From assembly GCA_002413785.1 (NCBI GenBank), contig DHXR01000043.1, positions 4,621 to 65,683 of the forward strand: a DNA stretch of 61,063 nt, given 5' to 3'. The number at the start of each line of letters is the position of its first letter. Position 1 is the stretch's first letter. The translations under genes were made by a program, and so were the position numbers. Shown in pieces: positions 51,790-60,133 of the stretch. The notes under the pieces are model-generated. The model had not been told where the DNA came from. It saw only the letters and a program-made list of their open reading frames with translations, and ran no database searches. The stretch comes from Mucilaginibacter sp. UBA5151 (lineage in GTDB: Bacteria; Bacteroidota; Bacteroidia; Sphingobacteriales; Sphingobacteriaceae).

Positions 51790-52941
51790 TTAATGAAAGT
51801 TTTGCGGAAATTCAATTCTAAAAATGGTCCCCACTCCGGGTTTACTTTCAAAACTAATTGCCCCGCTTATTAATTCGACATATTTTTGGACTATATTCAA
51901 GCCCAAGCCGGTACCCTGTATATTCGTTACATTTTTTGCCCTGTAAAACTTCCCGAATAAATTTTGCTGATCTTCTTCAGGTATGCCTATTCCTTCATCC
52001 TTTACGTTTACCATCACAAGGCTATTGGTTATTTCAATTGAAAAACAGATCATTTTATCTTCAGGTGAATACTTTATCGCATTGGAAAGTAAATTCAGAA
52101 ATATGCTCTTCAGTATCTTTTTATCCTGTATTATTTCCTCATCGCCGGTATAGGTCAAAATAACCTCCTGACCTTGTTTTAACATGCCGCTTACCTCCTC
52201 TGCAATGTCCCCGGCGAAATCGCGCAAATTAAAAGCTTCATTGAAGATTTCAATCTTGCCCTGTTCCGCTTTATCCAGTAAAAGAAAATCATTCAAAATA
52301 GCGGTAAGGTCTCGCACAGACGACTTTATCCGGTCAATATGTTTTTTTCTTTTCTCTTCCTGTTCTTCTTTGCTGTATGTTTCAATCAGTGCAAGGCTCG
52401 AAAGTATTGCGCTTAAAGGCGTACGGAATTCATGAGATGCTATCGAAACAAAACGGGATTTCATCTCACTTAATACTTTCTCGCGTTCCAGTGACCGGGT
52501 AAGTTCCAGGGTCCGTTCCTTTACTTTGGCTTCCAGTTCTTCCTGCGACCTTTTGCTTGCTGTAATATCTGTAACGAAGGCAACGGCCAATTGTTCGTTT
52601 TCAAGCAGATAATGTCCCAAACTTATTTCTACAGGGAATTCAAAACCATCCTTTTTACGGGCAAATAAACTTAAACCGTAGCCCATAGGCCTTGCTTTTG
52701 GCCTGTTAAAATACCCTTCACGATGATGCACATGATTTTTTCTGAAAGCTTCCGGGATCAGGATCTCAACATCCCGGCCAATAAGCTCAGCCTTTTTATA
52801 TCCGAATAGTTTCTCTATGCAGGGATTGGCCAGCTCAATACCTCCTTCGGCACTGATCACCAGTATCCCAACAGTTGCGTACTCAAATAAGGCCTTAAAA
52901 CCAGCCTCGCTTTCAAGTATTAATGTGCTTTGCTCGGTCAT
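51790..52941 (-). CDS. Soluble PAS-domain sensor histidine kinase
   Basis: A 383-residue kinase with no membrane segment, so cytoplasmic. A PAS domain at residues 10-130 (FEYATVGILVISAEGGIELA, the EKLFGYKKAELIGRDVEILIP helix) is followed by HisKA with phosphoacceptor SHEFRTPLSAIL at about 170. The HATPase domain has N-box LLSNAIKYSP, G1 VKDEGIGIPEED, F-box LFGKFYRAKN and G2 GTGLGLNIVQKYV. The PAS could sense redox, a small ligand or light via a cofactor. It is cotranscribed with the receiver gene. The 230 bases up to the divergent baeRF3-like gene may hold both promoters. Confidence 0.93.
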   Translation of the reverse strand: MTEQSTLILESEAGFKALFEYATVGILVISAEGGIELANPCIEKLFGYKKAELIGRDVEILIPEAFRKNHVHHREGYFNRPKARPMGYGLSLFARKKDGFEFPVEISLGHYLLENEQLAVAFVTDITASKRSQEELEAKVKERTLELTRSLEREKVLSEMKSRFVSIASHEFRTPLSAILSSLALIETYSKEEQEEKRKKHIDRIKSSVRDLTAILNDFLLLDKAEQGKIEIFNEAFNLRDFAGDIAEEVSGMLKQGQEVILTYTGDEEIIQDKKILKSIFLNLLSNAIKYSPEDKMICFSIEITNSLVMVNVKDEGIGIPEEDQQNLFGKFYRAKNVTNIQGTGLGLNIVQKYVELISGAISFESKPGVGTIFRIEFPQNFH

Positions 52942-53171
52942 ACCAGGAAGCAGTTAGTTGTATCGTCAAACTTAGGGAATTATTAACAGATAACCCTTAA
53001 ATTTTGTGATATTTTTACAATACAACTATCTGTAAATTAATTGTTTAAATATTTATCTTATTATACAGCACGTTAACTTCCTGTTTAACTGCGCAAAATC
53101 AATATTTTTAGTGATAACAATCAGTTTTTCCTGCCGGTTAAAGGGTAACTTCGGTTTCAATATATCTTATT

Positions 53172-54269
53172 ATGAACCAATTTATTACACCAGAAATGCG
53201 CGAAGTGCTAAAAGCACTGCATTATCGTCCGTCCGTTTCAATTATTATGCCTTTTGAACCGAAAATAAATCTGGAAACGGAATTACATCATAAGCTAAAA
53301 GTTGCTGCCGATAAGGTCGAGATCGAATTGTTGAATAACTACCCCAAAGAATTGAGCGAATTCGTAATTCAAAAAATAAGAACTGTTATCAGCAACCTTA
53401 TATTCAATCCTTTAAAAAAAAGCATTGCTATTTATGTATCGCCGGTGTTTGAAAAAGTATTTTATTTGGATACTGCCGTAGAAGAAAAAATCATCATAGA
53501 TAACTCTTTTGAAATCAGGGACCTTGTTTATAGCGAAAAAACTTTACACAAATACCTTTTGCTGTTAGTTAGCGGTAAAGAAAGCCACATATACCTCGGC
53601 GATTCATCTGGCCTGGCGCTCATTAAAACTAACCTGCCCGATTCTGTTTATGCGTATGTAAATGATGCACCGGAAAGAGTGGCAAATTTTTCGGATATGA
53701 CTGACCGTAAACAAACCACTGTTTATAAGTTTTTGTACCACATTGACAGCGCGCTTGATGAAATACTAAGTACCTATCATCTGCCGCTATTTGTATTGGG
53801 CGCTGAAAAGATACTGGGCCATTTCAAAAAATTCACCAAACATGGTGAAGCAATTATCGAATATGTAAAGGGTAACTATGATGAAGCAACATTACCTGAA
53901 CTGGAAGCCCTGTTAGATCCTCACATTGCCGGATGGAGGGCTGGCAAACAAAAGGATTTGCTGAACCAGTTAGATGAGGCTGCCGGTAAAAAGAAACTTG
54001 TATTTGGAATGAAGGATGTTTGGCGTGAAGCGACAAACCATAGGGGGAGATTGCTGGTTGTTGAAAAAAACTACAGGTGTGCGGCTCAGCACGGGGGCAG
54101 TGAAGAAAATATCGAGGAGGTAACAGCACCTTACAACAAATTTCCACTTATAAGGGATGCGGTTGACGATACAATAGAAAAAATACTGGCAAACGGCGGT
54201 GACGTGGATTTTGTTGATGAAAACGTTTTAAAAGACTACCAGCATATTGCGCTGATTGAATATTATTAA
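53172..54269 (+). CDS. baeRF3-like protein (bacterial release-factor-fold family)
   Basis: A 365-residue cytoplasmic protein that fits the bacterial archaeo-eukaryotic release factor family 3 pattern. The N-terminal domain (VSIIMPFEPKINLETELHHK, KKSIAIYVSPVFEKVFYLD) is followed by KYLLLLVSGKESHIYLGDSSG. A middle RNase-H-like/eRF1-2-like region includes LPLFVLGAEKILGHFKKFTK, and the C-terminal L7Ae-like part includes RGRLLVVEKNY and GGDVDFVDENVL. Such proteins are proposed to act on ribosomes under stress, possibly as release or hibernation factors. No GGQ motif is visible. Assignment is by remembered pattern, not a search. It is divergent from the kinase pair. Confidence 0.65.
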   Translation: MNQFITPEMREVLKALHYRPSVSIIMPFEPKINLETELHHKLKVAADKVEIELLNNYPKELSEFVIQKIRTVISNLIFNPLKKSIAIYVSPVFEKVFYLDTAVEEKIIIDNSFEIRDLVYSEKTLHKYLLLLVSGKESHIYLGDSSGLALIKTNLPDSVYAYVNDAPERVANFSDMTDRKQTTVYKFLYHIDSALDEILSTYHLPLFVLGAEKILGHFKKFTKHGEAIIEYVKGNYDEATLPELEALLDPHIAGWRAGKQKDLLNQLDEAAGKKKLVFGMKDVWREATNHRGRLLVVEKNYRCAAQHGGSEENIEEVTAPYNKFPLIRDAVDDTIEKILANGGDVDFVDENVLKDYQHIALIEYY

Positions 54270-54531
54270 TAAGTGTCCGGATCAGGTGTCAGGTACCAGG
54301 ATGAAAGCAAAGGACAGGTCAGTTACATTACCATGTGACTGATTTGGCTTAGCTATATTTCCTTTTTTGTATAAATATCTTCACCACTGCTGCTTTTTCC
54401 TGATTCCCGGCCCCTGACTTGAACTTTTATTTGAAGAAATAAAAAGTCTGACTTATATAACTAAAAATAACCACAATAACGGTTGGTTATTTTCCTATAT
54501 TTTGCTCGTGTATATCTATCAAAAAAATAGT

Positions 54532-54539
54532 TACTTTTG
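54532..54539 (+). promoter_or_regulatory. Bacteroidota -7 box upstream of DUF3822/rsmD
   Basis: TACTTTTG fits TAnnTTTG and lies nine bases before the ATG at 54549, implying a very short leader. The nearest TTTG upstream (54501-54504) is 27 bases away, too far for the consensus spacing. Confidence 0.5.
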
Positions 54540-54548
54540 CTGATCTGC

Positions 54549-55361
54549 ATGGACAATCACAGTAACAATTACACCGACAATAACTTTAACCTGTACCAGG
54601 CTTACAGCTATACTTTATTATTACAGCTTGAGACAAACTCATTCAGCTATGCGGTTGTCCACCAAAACCGTTTATTGGTATCGGCCCAAAATTGTGACCT
54701 TGATGAGCTTGCCCATCCCAAGCAGTTAAGCGAATTATTAACTGCCACCTATAAAAAAGTAACCATAGGGATGCCCGCAACCGCATTGACCCTTGTACCA
54801 GGGAGTTTATTCGATGAAGAACATGTGGCTGAATTTGCGCGTTTTTTGGATGTAAAAGAAAATGAAAAGGTTTTCGCCCAAACACTGGACGATCAAAACA
54901 TGATCGTTTATAAAACAAATACGAAACTGGTTGCGGCTGTTGAAAAATTTAATCTTCAAAATACAGTTTATACCGCCCGGGGCTGGGTAAAAGCCATAGA
55001 AAAAAGCAGCCCTCCCGATAATAACCTGTATCTGGAAATAGGTAAAAGTACCGTCCAGTTTTTATATTTCCCTTCGGGTAAACTTCGTTTTTACAATACT
55101 TTTGAGTTTAGGGATCAGGATGAACTGGCCTACTTTACAACTTTTGTTGCTGAAGAGCTTAAATTAAAACCACAGCAAACCACACTTGTATTAAGCGGCG
55201 ATGTTAGTCCGGGTGATAGTAATATGCTGCGGCTTGCCAATTTTTATCCAAAAATTGAAATAAACAGCTTGAAAATTCTTGAACTACCGGGACAAATACC
55301 GTCACATAAAATCCTGGCGCTTGCCGCTTTATCGCTATGCGGATCATCGGAGGCACTTTAA
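54549..55361 (+). CDS. DUF3822 family protein
   Basis: Start taken at ATG 54549 (270 residues), just after a -7 box, in place of the TTG at 54537. An ASKHA-like beta pattern: FNLYQAYSYTLLLQLETNSF, VTIGMPATALTLVPGSLF, NLYLEIGKSTVQFLYFPSGK and QTTLVLSGDVSPGDS. It resembles DUF3822, found almost only in Bacteroidota next to rsmD and coaD. Function unknown; the fold hints at an actin/hexokinase-like protein without clear ATP motifs. It overlaps the start of rsmD by 25 bases, so the two are translationally coupled. Confidence 0.8.
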   Translation: MDNHSNNYTDNNFNLYQAYSYTLLLQLETNSFSYAVVHQNRLLVSAQNCDLDELAHPKQLSELLTATYKKVTIGMPATALTLVPGSLFDEEHVAEFARFLDVKENEKVFAQTLDDQNMIVYKTNTKLVAAVEKFNLQNTVYTARGWVKAIEKSSPPDNNLYLEIGKSTVQFLYFPSGKLRFYNTFEFRDQDELAYFTTFVAEELKLKPQQTTLVLSGDVSPGDSNMLRLANFYPKIEINSLKILELPGQIPSHKILALAALSLCGSSEAL

Positions 55362-55876
55362 AAGGCTTGAGGCTCAACCCGCCAAAAAACCTTCCGGTAC
55401 GCCCTACTACTGATCTGGCTAAAGAAGCCCTGTTCAATATCCTTCAAAATCAGATTGATTTTGAAGGCATAAAAGTACTTGACCTTTTTAGCGGTACCGG
55501 TAATATTTCTATGGAATTTGCTTCAAGGGGCGCGGAACAAGTGGTTTCTGTTGACCGCAGCATCCATTGTGTCCATTACCTGAAGGATATTGCCCGCCAG
55601 CATGGATTAAACAACATCAAAGTTTATAAGGATGATGTTTTTAAATACCTTCAACTGGAAACAGAACAATTCGACCTGATATTCGCCGACCCGCCTTACG
55701 ACCTAAACCGGATACCGGAGTTGCCAAAAGTTATTTTTGAAAAAAATATGCTTTTGCCCGGAGGGCTATTGATAGTTGAACATCAGTCCCTGCAAAATCT
55801 CAGTAACCACCCCGCATTTACGGAACAGCGGAAGTATGGGCATTCGTCGTTTTCATTTTTTAAACCAGCTTTGTAA
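55337..55876 (+). CDS. rsmD: 16S rRNA (guanine(966)-N(2))-methyltransferase
   Basis: A 179-residue SAM-dependent methyltransferase modifying the small-subunit rRNA. Family signatures are MRIIGGTLKGLRL at the start, RPTTDLAKEALFNIL, SAM motif I VLDLFSGTGNISMEFASRGA, the acidic loop VVSVDRS and the N2-methylase motif IFADPPYDLN. Length is normal. It begins inside the end of the DUF3822 gene, and coaD follows 105 bases on. This cluster is standard for Bacteroidota. Confidence 0.94.
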   Translation: MRIIGGTLKGLRLNPPKNLPVRPTTDLAKEALFNILQNQIDFEGIKVLDLFSGTGNISMEFASRGAEQVVSVDRSIHCVHYLKDIARQHGLNNIKVYKDDVFKYLQLETEQFDLIFADPPYDLNRIPELPKVIFEKNMLLPGGLLIVEHQSLQNLSNHPAFTEQRKYGHSSFSFFKPAL

Positions 55877-55981
55877 CAATTATACCGGCGTGCAATATGG
55901 TTTATTTGTCTGTCGAATTTTATTTAGGGGAATATTAAATAATGATTTATAAATTTGTTGCGTAAGCTTATTCCAACACCA

Positions 55982-56443
55982 ATGAAAATCGCTCTTTTTC
56001 CAGGTTCGTTTGATCCCGTAACCAAAGCACACGTAGATATTATAAAACGGTCAGTCAGCCTGTTCGACAAGGTTTATATAGGCATAGGCGTTAACAGCAC
56101 GAAAGCAGGATTACTGAGCGCTGAGGTACGGGAACAAATGCTGCGGGCCGTTTTTCAATCAGACCCCCGGATCCATATCGTCGCTTATGAAGGCTTAACT
56201 GTTGATTTTTGCAAAAGTATCGGGGCGGCTTACATGATCCGCGGCATCCGTACTGTATCCGATTTTGAATATGAAAAAGCAATTGCGCAAATGAACCATT
56301 CGCTCGATCCGGAAATTGAAAGTATTTTTATTGTCAGCAAACCGGGCTATTCCTCTATCAGCTCCAGCATTGTGCGTGAAATTATGCGCTATAAAGGCGA
56401 TGTGAGCCAGTTTATCCCTAAAGAGGCATTGGCTTACCTTTGA
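55982..56443 (+). CDS. coaD: Pantetheine-phosphate adenylyltransferase
   Basis: A 153-residue enzyme that makes dephospho-CoA from 4'-phosphopantetheine and ATP. Start taken at ATG 55982 (MKIALFPGSFDPVTKAHVDI); the upstream GTG/TTG region adds unrelated residues. The nucleotide-transferase motif is TKAH, with Ala in place of the usual Gly in (T/H)xGH, and ISSSIVREIMRYKGD holds the second ATP-contacting motif. Length is typical. Its 3' end overlaps that of the convergent Nudix gene by 26 bases. Confidence 0.93.
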   Translation: MKIALFPGSFDPVTKAHVDIIKRSVSLFDKVYIGIGVNSTKAGLLSAEVREQMLRAVFQSDPRIHIVAYEGLTVDFCKSIGAAYMIRGIRTVSDFEYEKAIAQMNHSLDPEIESIFIVSKPGYSSISSSIVREIMRYKGDVSQFIPKEALAYL

Positions 56444-57050
56444 TCAGATCTTCCTTAACCAAAACATCCATAATTAATGGGAAAGTATTTTCTATTATAG
56501 GTTCAATGTAACCTTGCTTAAACCAACGGGCATCGGTTATCCCTTCTTCCTTCTGTGGTTTTAATTTACCCTGTCCTTTACAGGTCATCCTGAACCAATG
56601 GGTTTTCTTTAAAACAACTGCCCCCTTCATCGTATAAACGTGATAAGTTTTACATATTTTTTCGTCAAGGGTACTTACTTTTATACCGCACTCCTCCTCT
56701 ACCTCACGCACCGCTGCTACTTTAACCTTTTCTTCTTTCTCAATTTTGCCTTTGGGGAGGTCCCATTTATTATTGCGGTAAATAAATAAATATTCATCAT
56801 TTTCATTTTTTACCAGGCCGCCGGCCGCTTCAATAAGCGTTACACTTTTGGCCACCTGCTTCAAAAAAGTGCCTGCATCGCGGCATAACACATAAAATTG
56901 TTTATTTTGACGGGCTATGGCCCATGAGTAAATTATTTTCAAATCAAATAACTCTGCATCAATCCGTTCATAGCGCTCCTTGTGTTTGGGTACTTTTTCT
57001 GTTAACAGGATAACCTTTTGGTTAATATAAATTCTGTATTTTTGAGCCAT
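56418..57050 (-). CDS. Nudix hydrolase
   Basis: A 210-residue protein. Start taken at ATG 57050 (MAQKYRIYINQKVILLTE); an upstream extension to 57128 would lie entirely inside pyrE. The Nudix box is intact: GKIEKEE then REVEEECG (metal-binding Glu residues present), within the domain from residue 78 (EAAGGLVKNENDEYLFIYRN) to 190. The N-terminal 70 residues are an unassigned extension. The substrate is unknown (a nucleoside diphosphate derivative by family). The start codon overlaps that of divergent pyrE on the opposite strand. Confidence 0.85.
   Translation of the reverse strand: MAQKYRIYINQKVILLTEKVPKHKERYERIDAELFDLKIIYSWAIARQNKQFYVLCRDAGTFLKQVAKSVTLIEAAGGLVKNENDEYLFIYRNNKWDLPKGKIEKEEKVKVAAVREVEEECGIKVSTLDEKICKTYHVYTMKGAVVLKKTHWFRMTCKGQGKLKPQKEEGITDARWFKQGYIEPIIENTFPLIMDVLVKEDLIKGKPMPL
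57037..57044 (+). promoter_or_regulatory. -7 box for pyrE inside the Nudix gene start
   Basis: TATTTTTG matches TAnnTTTG exactly and ends five bases before the pyrE ATG (57049-57051), which would give a leaderless or near-leaderless mRNA. A TTTG at 57017-57020 has a 16-base spacing, shorter than the usual 19-21. It lies within the first codons of the Nudix gene on the other strand. Confidence 0.5.
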
Positions 57051-57690
57051 GTTTGATAAATCTGAGATAGAACAGCAGGTTGCTGAATTTCTACTGCAAA
57101 TTAAAGCAATAAAATTGCAACCTAACAATCCTTTTACCTGGGCTTCAGGGTGGAAGTCGCCAATTTATTGTGATAACCGTATTACGCTTTCACATCCCAC
57201 CATCCGTACCTACATCAGGCAGCAATTAACGCAGCTTGTTCAGGAAGTATTTGGCGCAGTCGGCTGTATTGCCGGCGTTGCTACAGCGGGCATACCGCAG
57301 GGGGTATTGGTTGCCCAGGAGTTAGGGCTTCCCTTTATTTATGTGCGCTCCAAACCTAAAGATCATGGCAGGGGCAATTTAATTGAGGGCGATATACTAA
57401 CCGGAAAAAGGGTTGTGGTAATTGAGGACCTTATATCTACGGGCAAAAGCAGCTTACAGGCCGTTGAAGCTTTACGCGAAGCGGGATACGATGTGGCAGG
57501 GTTAGCCGCAATATTCAGTTATGGTTTTGATGTGGCTGCTGATAATTTTAAACAGGCAAATTGTCCTTTTGTGACCTTATCCAACTACAATGCATTAATA
57601 AAATACGCAAGCGACAACCAGTATATTCCGGCTAATGATATTGAGCTATTAAGACAATGGCGTCAGAATCCGTCTGAATGGGGGCAATAG
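57049..57690 (+). CDS. pyrE: Orotate phosphoribosyltransferase
   Basis: A 213-residue enzyme of pyrimidine synthesis converting orotate and PRPP to OMP. Motifs are KLQPNNPFTWASGWKSPIYC (residues 22-41), VATAGIPQGVLVAQELGLPF, the RSKPKDHGRGN loop (about 100-110) and the PRPP loop VVVIEDLISTGKSS (122-135). The start ATG overlaps the Nudix start codon on the other strand (CATG). The expected N-terminus and length agree with this start. Downstream is a 523-bp gap. Confidence 0.95.
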   Translation: MFDKSEIEQQVAEFLLQIKAIKLQPNNPFTWASGWKSPIYCDNRITLSHPTIRTYIRQQLTQLVQEVFGAVGCIAGVATAGIPQGVLVAQELGLPFIYVRSKPKDHGRGNLIEGDILTGKRVVVIEDLISTGKSSLQAVEALREAGYDVAGLAAIFSYGFDVAADNFKQANCPFVTLSNYNALIKYASDNQYIPANDIELLRQWRQNPSEWGQ

Positions 57691-58213
57691 GAAGTTTGCT
57701 TGGGCAGTTTTCAGTGAACTTAGCAGTTAACGGCTGGAAGTTTTAAGCGGATGGTTTTCAGGGCCCCTTATTTGGAGAGGATTCATGGAGGCCGAAAAAT
57801 GATGGTAAGAATATTTAATTCCTACAACGGTTTAACAGTCAGCGCAATTACGGGACTTAACTTTCATTCCTTAGTCGCAAATGTTGTATAACTGTTAACA
57901 CGGTCACTACAAATAATGATACAATTATTATTGCCATAACAATTTGTTAAATAGGGGTTTAAAAACACCCACAATATATATACGAAAAATGTTAATTAAA
58001 AGTTTATCCACGTTAACTTTTAATTACTTATTAACAAATAATCTGTCATTTTCACACTTTTAAAAATCTTTTAAAAACATCAATTTTATAGCATTACGCA
58101 CATATTTTATCAATTTTTATAACAAAACCGCCATTTAAATAACATTATTAACAGTTACAGTGTTAATAAATAAAAGTATTTAACTTACTTTTGCGGCAAA
58201 TCAGAGGGGCAGA
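57691..58213. other. AT-rich non-coding region
   Basis: No gene is supported. The first 190 bases show a few G-rich words (AGTTTTCAGTGAACTTAGCAG). From about 57880 it is very AT-rich with TTAACA, TGTTAA and TTAATTAAAAG words, and one near-consensus DnaA box (TTATCCACG, 58011-58019). A -7 box for the ABC-F gene lies at 58186-58193. I see no clear iterons or further DnaA boxes, so origin function is not supported. Confidence 0.7.
58186..58193 (+). promoter_or_regulatory. Bacteroidota -7 box upstream of the ABC-F gene
   Basis: TACTTTTG fits TAnnTTTG, 20 bases before the ATG at 58214, with a GAGGGGC purine stretch between (58203-58209) that could serve as a ribosome binding site, unusual for this window. 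Confidence 0.5.
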
Positions 58214-59842
58214 ATGATCACAGTATCCAATTTATCTTTACGTTACGGTAAGCGCACATTATTTGAAGACGTTAACCTGAAATTTACCCAGGGCAACTGT
58301 TATGGCATTATCGGCGCCAATGGCGCGGGCAAATCAACTTTCTTAAAAATACTCTCGGGCGAGATTGATCCCTCAAGCGGATCATACAGTTTTACACCCG
58401 GCGAACGTATGGCGGTATTGAGCCAAAACCATTATGCGTTCGATGAGTTTACTGTAATAGAAACGGTAATGATGGGGCATAAAGAAATGTATGCCATAAT
58501 GAAGGAGAAAGACGCCATATACGCCAAAGAGGATTTTACCGACGCCGACGGCCACCGTGCCGGGGAACTCGAAAATCTTTTTGCCGAAATGGACGGCTGG
58601 AATGCCGAAAGCAATGCCGCTACCATGCTGAGCAACCTCGGTATAAAAGAAGAATTTCATTATCAATTAGTAAAAGACCTGGATAACACCCAAAAAGTAC
58701 GTGTTTTATTGGCGCAGGCACTTTTTGGCAAGCCGGATATCCTTTTACTTGATGAGCCTACAAACGACCTCGACATCCACACAGTAGGTTGGCTCGAAGA
58801 CTTTTTAGCCTCGTACGAGGCCATTGTGCTGGTGGTGTCGCACGACAGGCACTTTTTAGATACGGTTTGTACCCACGTAGTGGATATAGATTTTGCCAAA
58901 ATGACCATTTATACCGGTAACTATACTTTTTGGTACGAATCGAGCCAGCTGGCTTTAAAACAGCGCTCAGATCAGAATAAAAAGACCGAAGACCGTGTTA
59001 AAGAACTACAGGAGTTCATCCGCCGTTTCAGCGCAAACGCATCCAAATCTAAACAGGCAACCAGCCGTAAAAAGGCATTGGATAAAATTAATATCGACGA
59101 AATCCAACCATCAAACCGCAAATATCCCGGTATTATATTCAACAACCAGGGTCGCGAGGCCGGCGACCAGGTGCTGCAAATTGAAAATCTTAAAAAGACA
59201 CTCAACGGCGAACTGTTATTTGCAAATGTGCGCCTGATGGTGAACAAAGGCGATAAAATCGCCGTACTATCGCAAAATAGTTTGGCCACTACCGCTTTTT
59301 ACAACATTTTAACCGGCAGGGATAAAGACTATAAGGGTGAATTTAAATGGGGAGTAACGATAAATGCTGCCGATATCCCTATTGATAATGCCGAATACTT
59401 TAAAGGAAAAGACGATAACCTGATCGACTGGCTGCGCGAATATTCAACCGGCGATAAAGATGACCAGTTTATCCGCGGGTTTTTAGGGCGTATGCTGTTT
59501 TCGGGTGAGGAAGTATTGAAGAAAAGCAATGTACTCTCCGGGGGCGAAAAAATGCGCTGCATGTTCAGCCGCATGATGCTGCAATCGGCAAACCTGCTGA
59601 TGTTTGATGAACCCACCAACCACCTCGATCTGGAATCGATCACCGCGCTGAACAACGGCATGAAAGATTTCAGGGGCACCATCCTCTTTACCACGCGTGA
59701 CCATGAGCTGGTTGAAACTGTAGCCAACAGGATTATAGAAATAACCCCTGGCGGCACTATAGATAAGCTGATGACCTACGACGAGTATATCAACAGCGAT
59801 GTAGTGCAGAAACAGCGGGATGAGTTGTACGCGATGGCTTAG
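58214..59842 (+). CDS. ABC-F family ATPase (YbiT-like)
   Basis: A 542-residue cytoplasmic protein with two ATPase domains and no membrane part; ABC-F proteins act on the ribosomal E site. Domain 1: Walker A GANGAGKSTF, LLLDEPTNDLDIHTVGWLE and the switch SHDRHFLD. The linker at about 240-320 is charged (KQRSDQNKKTEDRVKELQEF, KSKQATSRKK). Domain 2: SLATTAFYN (degenerate Walker A region), LSGGEKMRCMFSRMML and LLMFDEPTNHLDLES. The order and MITVSNLSLRYGKRTLFED start resemble YbiT more than EttA or Uup. A resistance role is not implied. It is followed by the tRNA locus. Confidence 0.9.
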   Translation: MITVSNLSLRYGKRTLFEDVNLKFTQGNCYGIIGANGAGKSTFLKILSGEIDPSSGSYSFTPGERMAVLSQNHYAFDEFTVIETVMMGHKEMYAIMKEKDAIYAKEDFTDADGHRAGELENLFAEMDGWNAESNAATMLSNLGIKEEFHYQLVKDLDNTQKVRVLLAQALFGKPDILLLDEPTNDLDIHTVGWLEDFLASYEAIVLVVSHDRHFLDTVCTHVVDIDFAKMTIYTGNYTFWYESSQLALKQRSDQNKKTEDRVKELQEFIRRFSANASKSKQATSRKKALDKINIDEIQPSNRKYPGIIFNNQGREAGDQVLQIENLKKTLNGELLFANVRLMVNKGDKIAVLSQNSLATTAFYNILTGRDKDYKGEFKWGVTINAADIPIDNAEYFKGKDDNLIDWLREYSTGDKDDQFIRGFLGRMLFSGEEVLKKSNVLSGGEKMRCMFSRMMLQSANLLMFDEPTNHLDLESITALNNGMKDFRGTILFTTRDHELVETVANRIIEITPGGTIDKLMTYDEYINSDVVQKQRDELYAMA

Positions 59843-59958
59843 GTGAAGGGCGAAAGGTAAAAGATGAAAGGTTTTCATCTCCAATTATGCTTCTTTCGGA
59901 CTTTTCCGACTTTCGGACTTCAAAAAAAATCCGTTTATTTGCAGCCCGTCTTTACAAT

Positions 59959-59996
59959 GACTTGGTAGCTCAGCCGGTAGAGCAACTGACTCTTAA
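59959..59996 (+). tRNA. tRNA-Lys(CTT), 5' half only
   Basis: GACTTGG acceptor arm, TAGCTCAGCCGGTAGAGCA D-arm, ACTGA anticodon stem and loop CTCTTAA with anticodon CTT at 59992-59994 match the first 38 bases of a tRNA-Lys. The next bases (GCTGTATATTTCCC) do not pair with ACTGA, and no T-arm or acceptor 3' strand follows. The gene is therefore cut in the anticodon loop, the usual crossover site of tyrosine integrases in tRNA genes. The other half is expected at the far end of the inserted element. Confidence 0.8.
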
Positions 59997-60133
59997 GCTG
60001 TATATTTCCCTCTTTTCTCGTTGTTTATACTTGATTTTGACCTCAAAGAACACACTGTGCAAACTATTTGCAAACCATAGCCTTGTTAATAAATTAATGA
60101 ACTAATATGCTAATGTAGCTAAATTCTATCTTG

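Noticed and set aside
57691..58213. Chromosomal replication origin
   Set aside because: Only one DnaA-box-like site is present and no clear iterons; skew cannot be computed here.
58214..59842. ABC-F antibiotic resistance protein
   Set aside because: Sequence resembles the housekeeping YbiT type rather than Vga/Lsa/Msr classes.
59887..60105. 72-residue ORF spanning the cut tRNA
   Set aside because: It reads through tRNA sequence and AT-rich junction DNA; no protein pattern.
59959..60120. Group I intron in tRNA-Lys
   Set aside because: No paired 3' exon or intron core elements follow within the window; insertion of a mobile element fits better.
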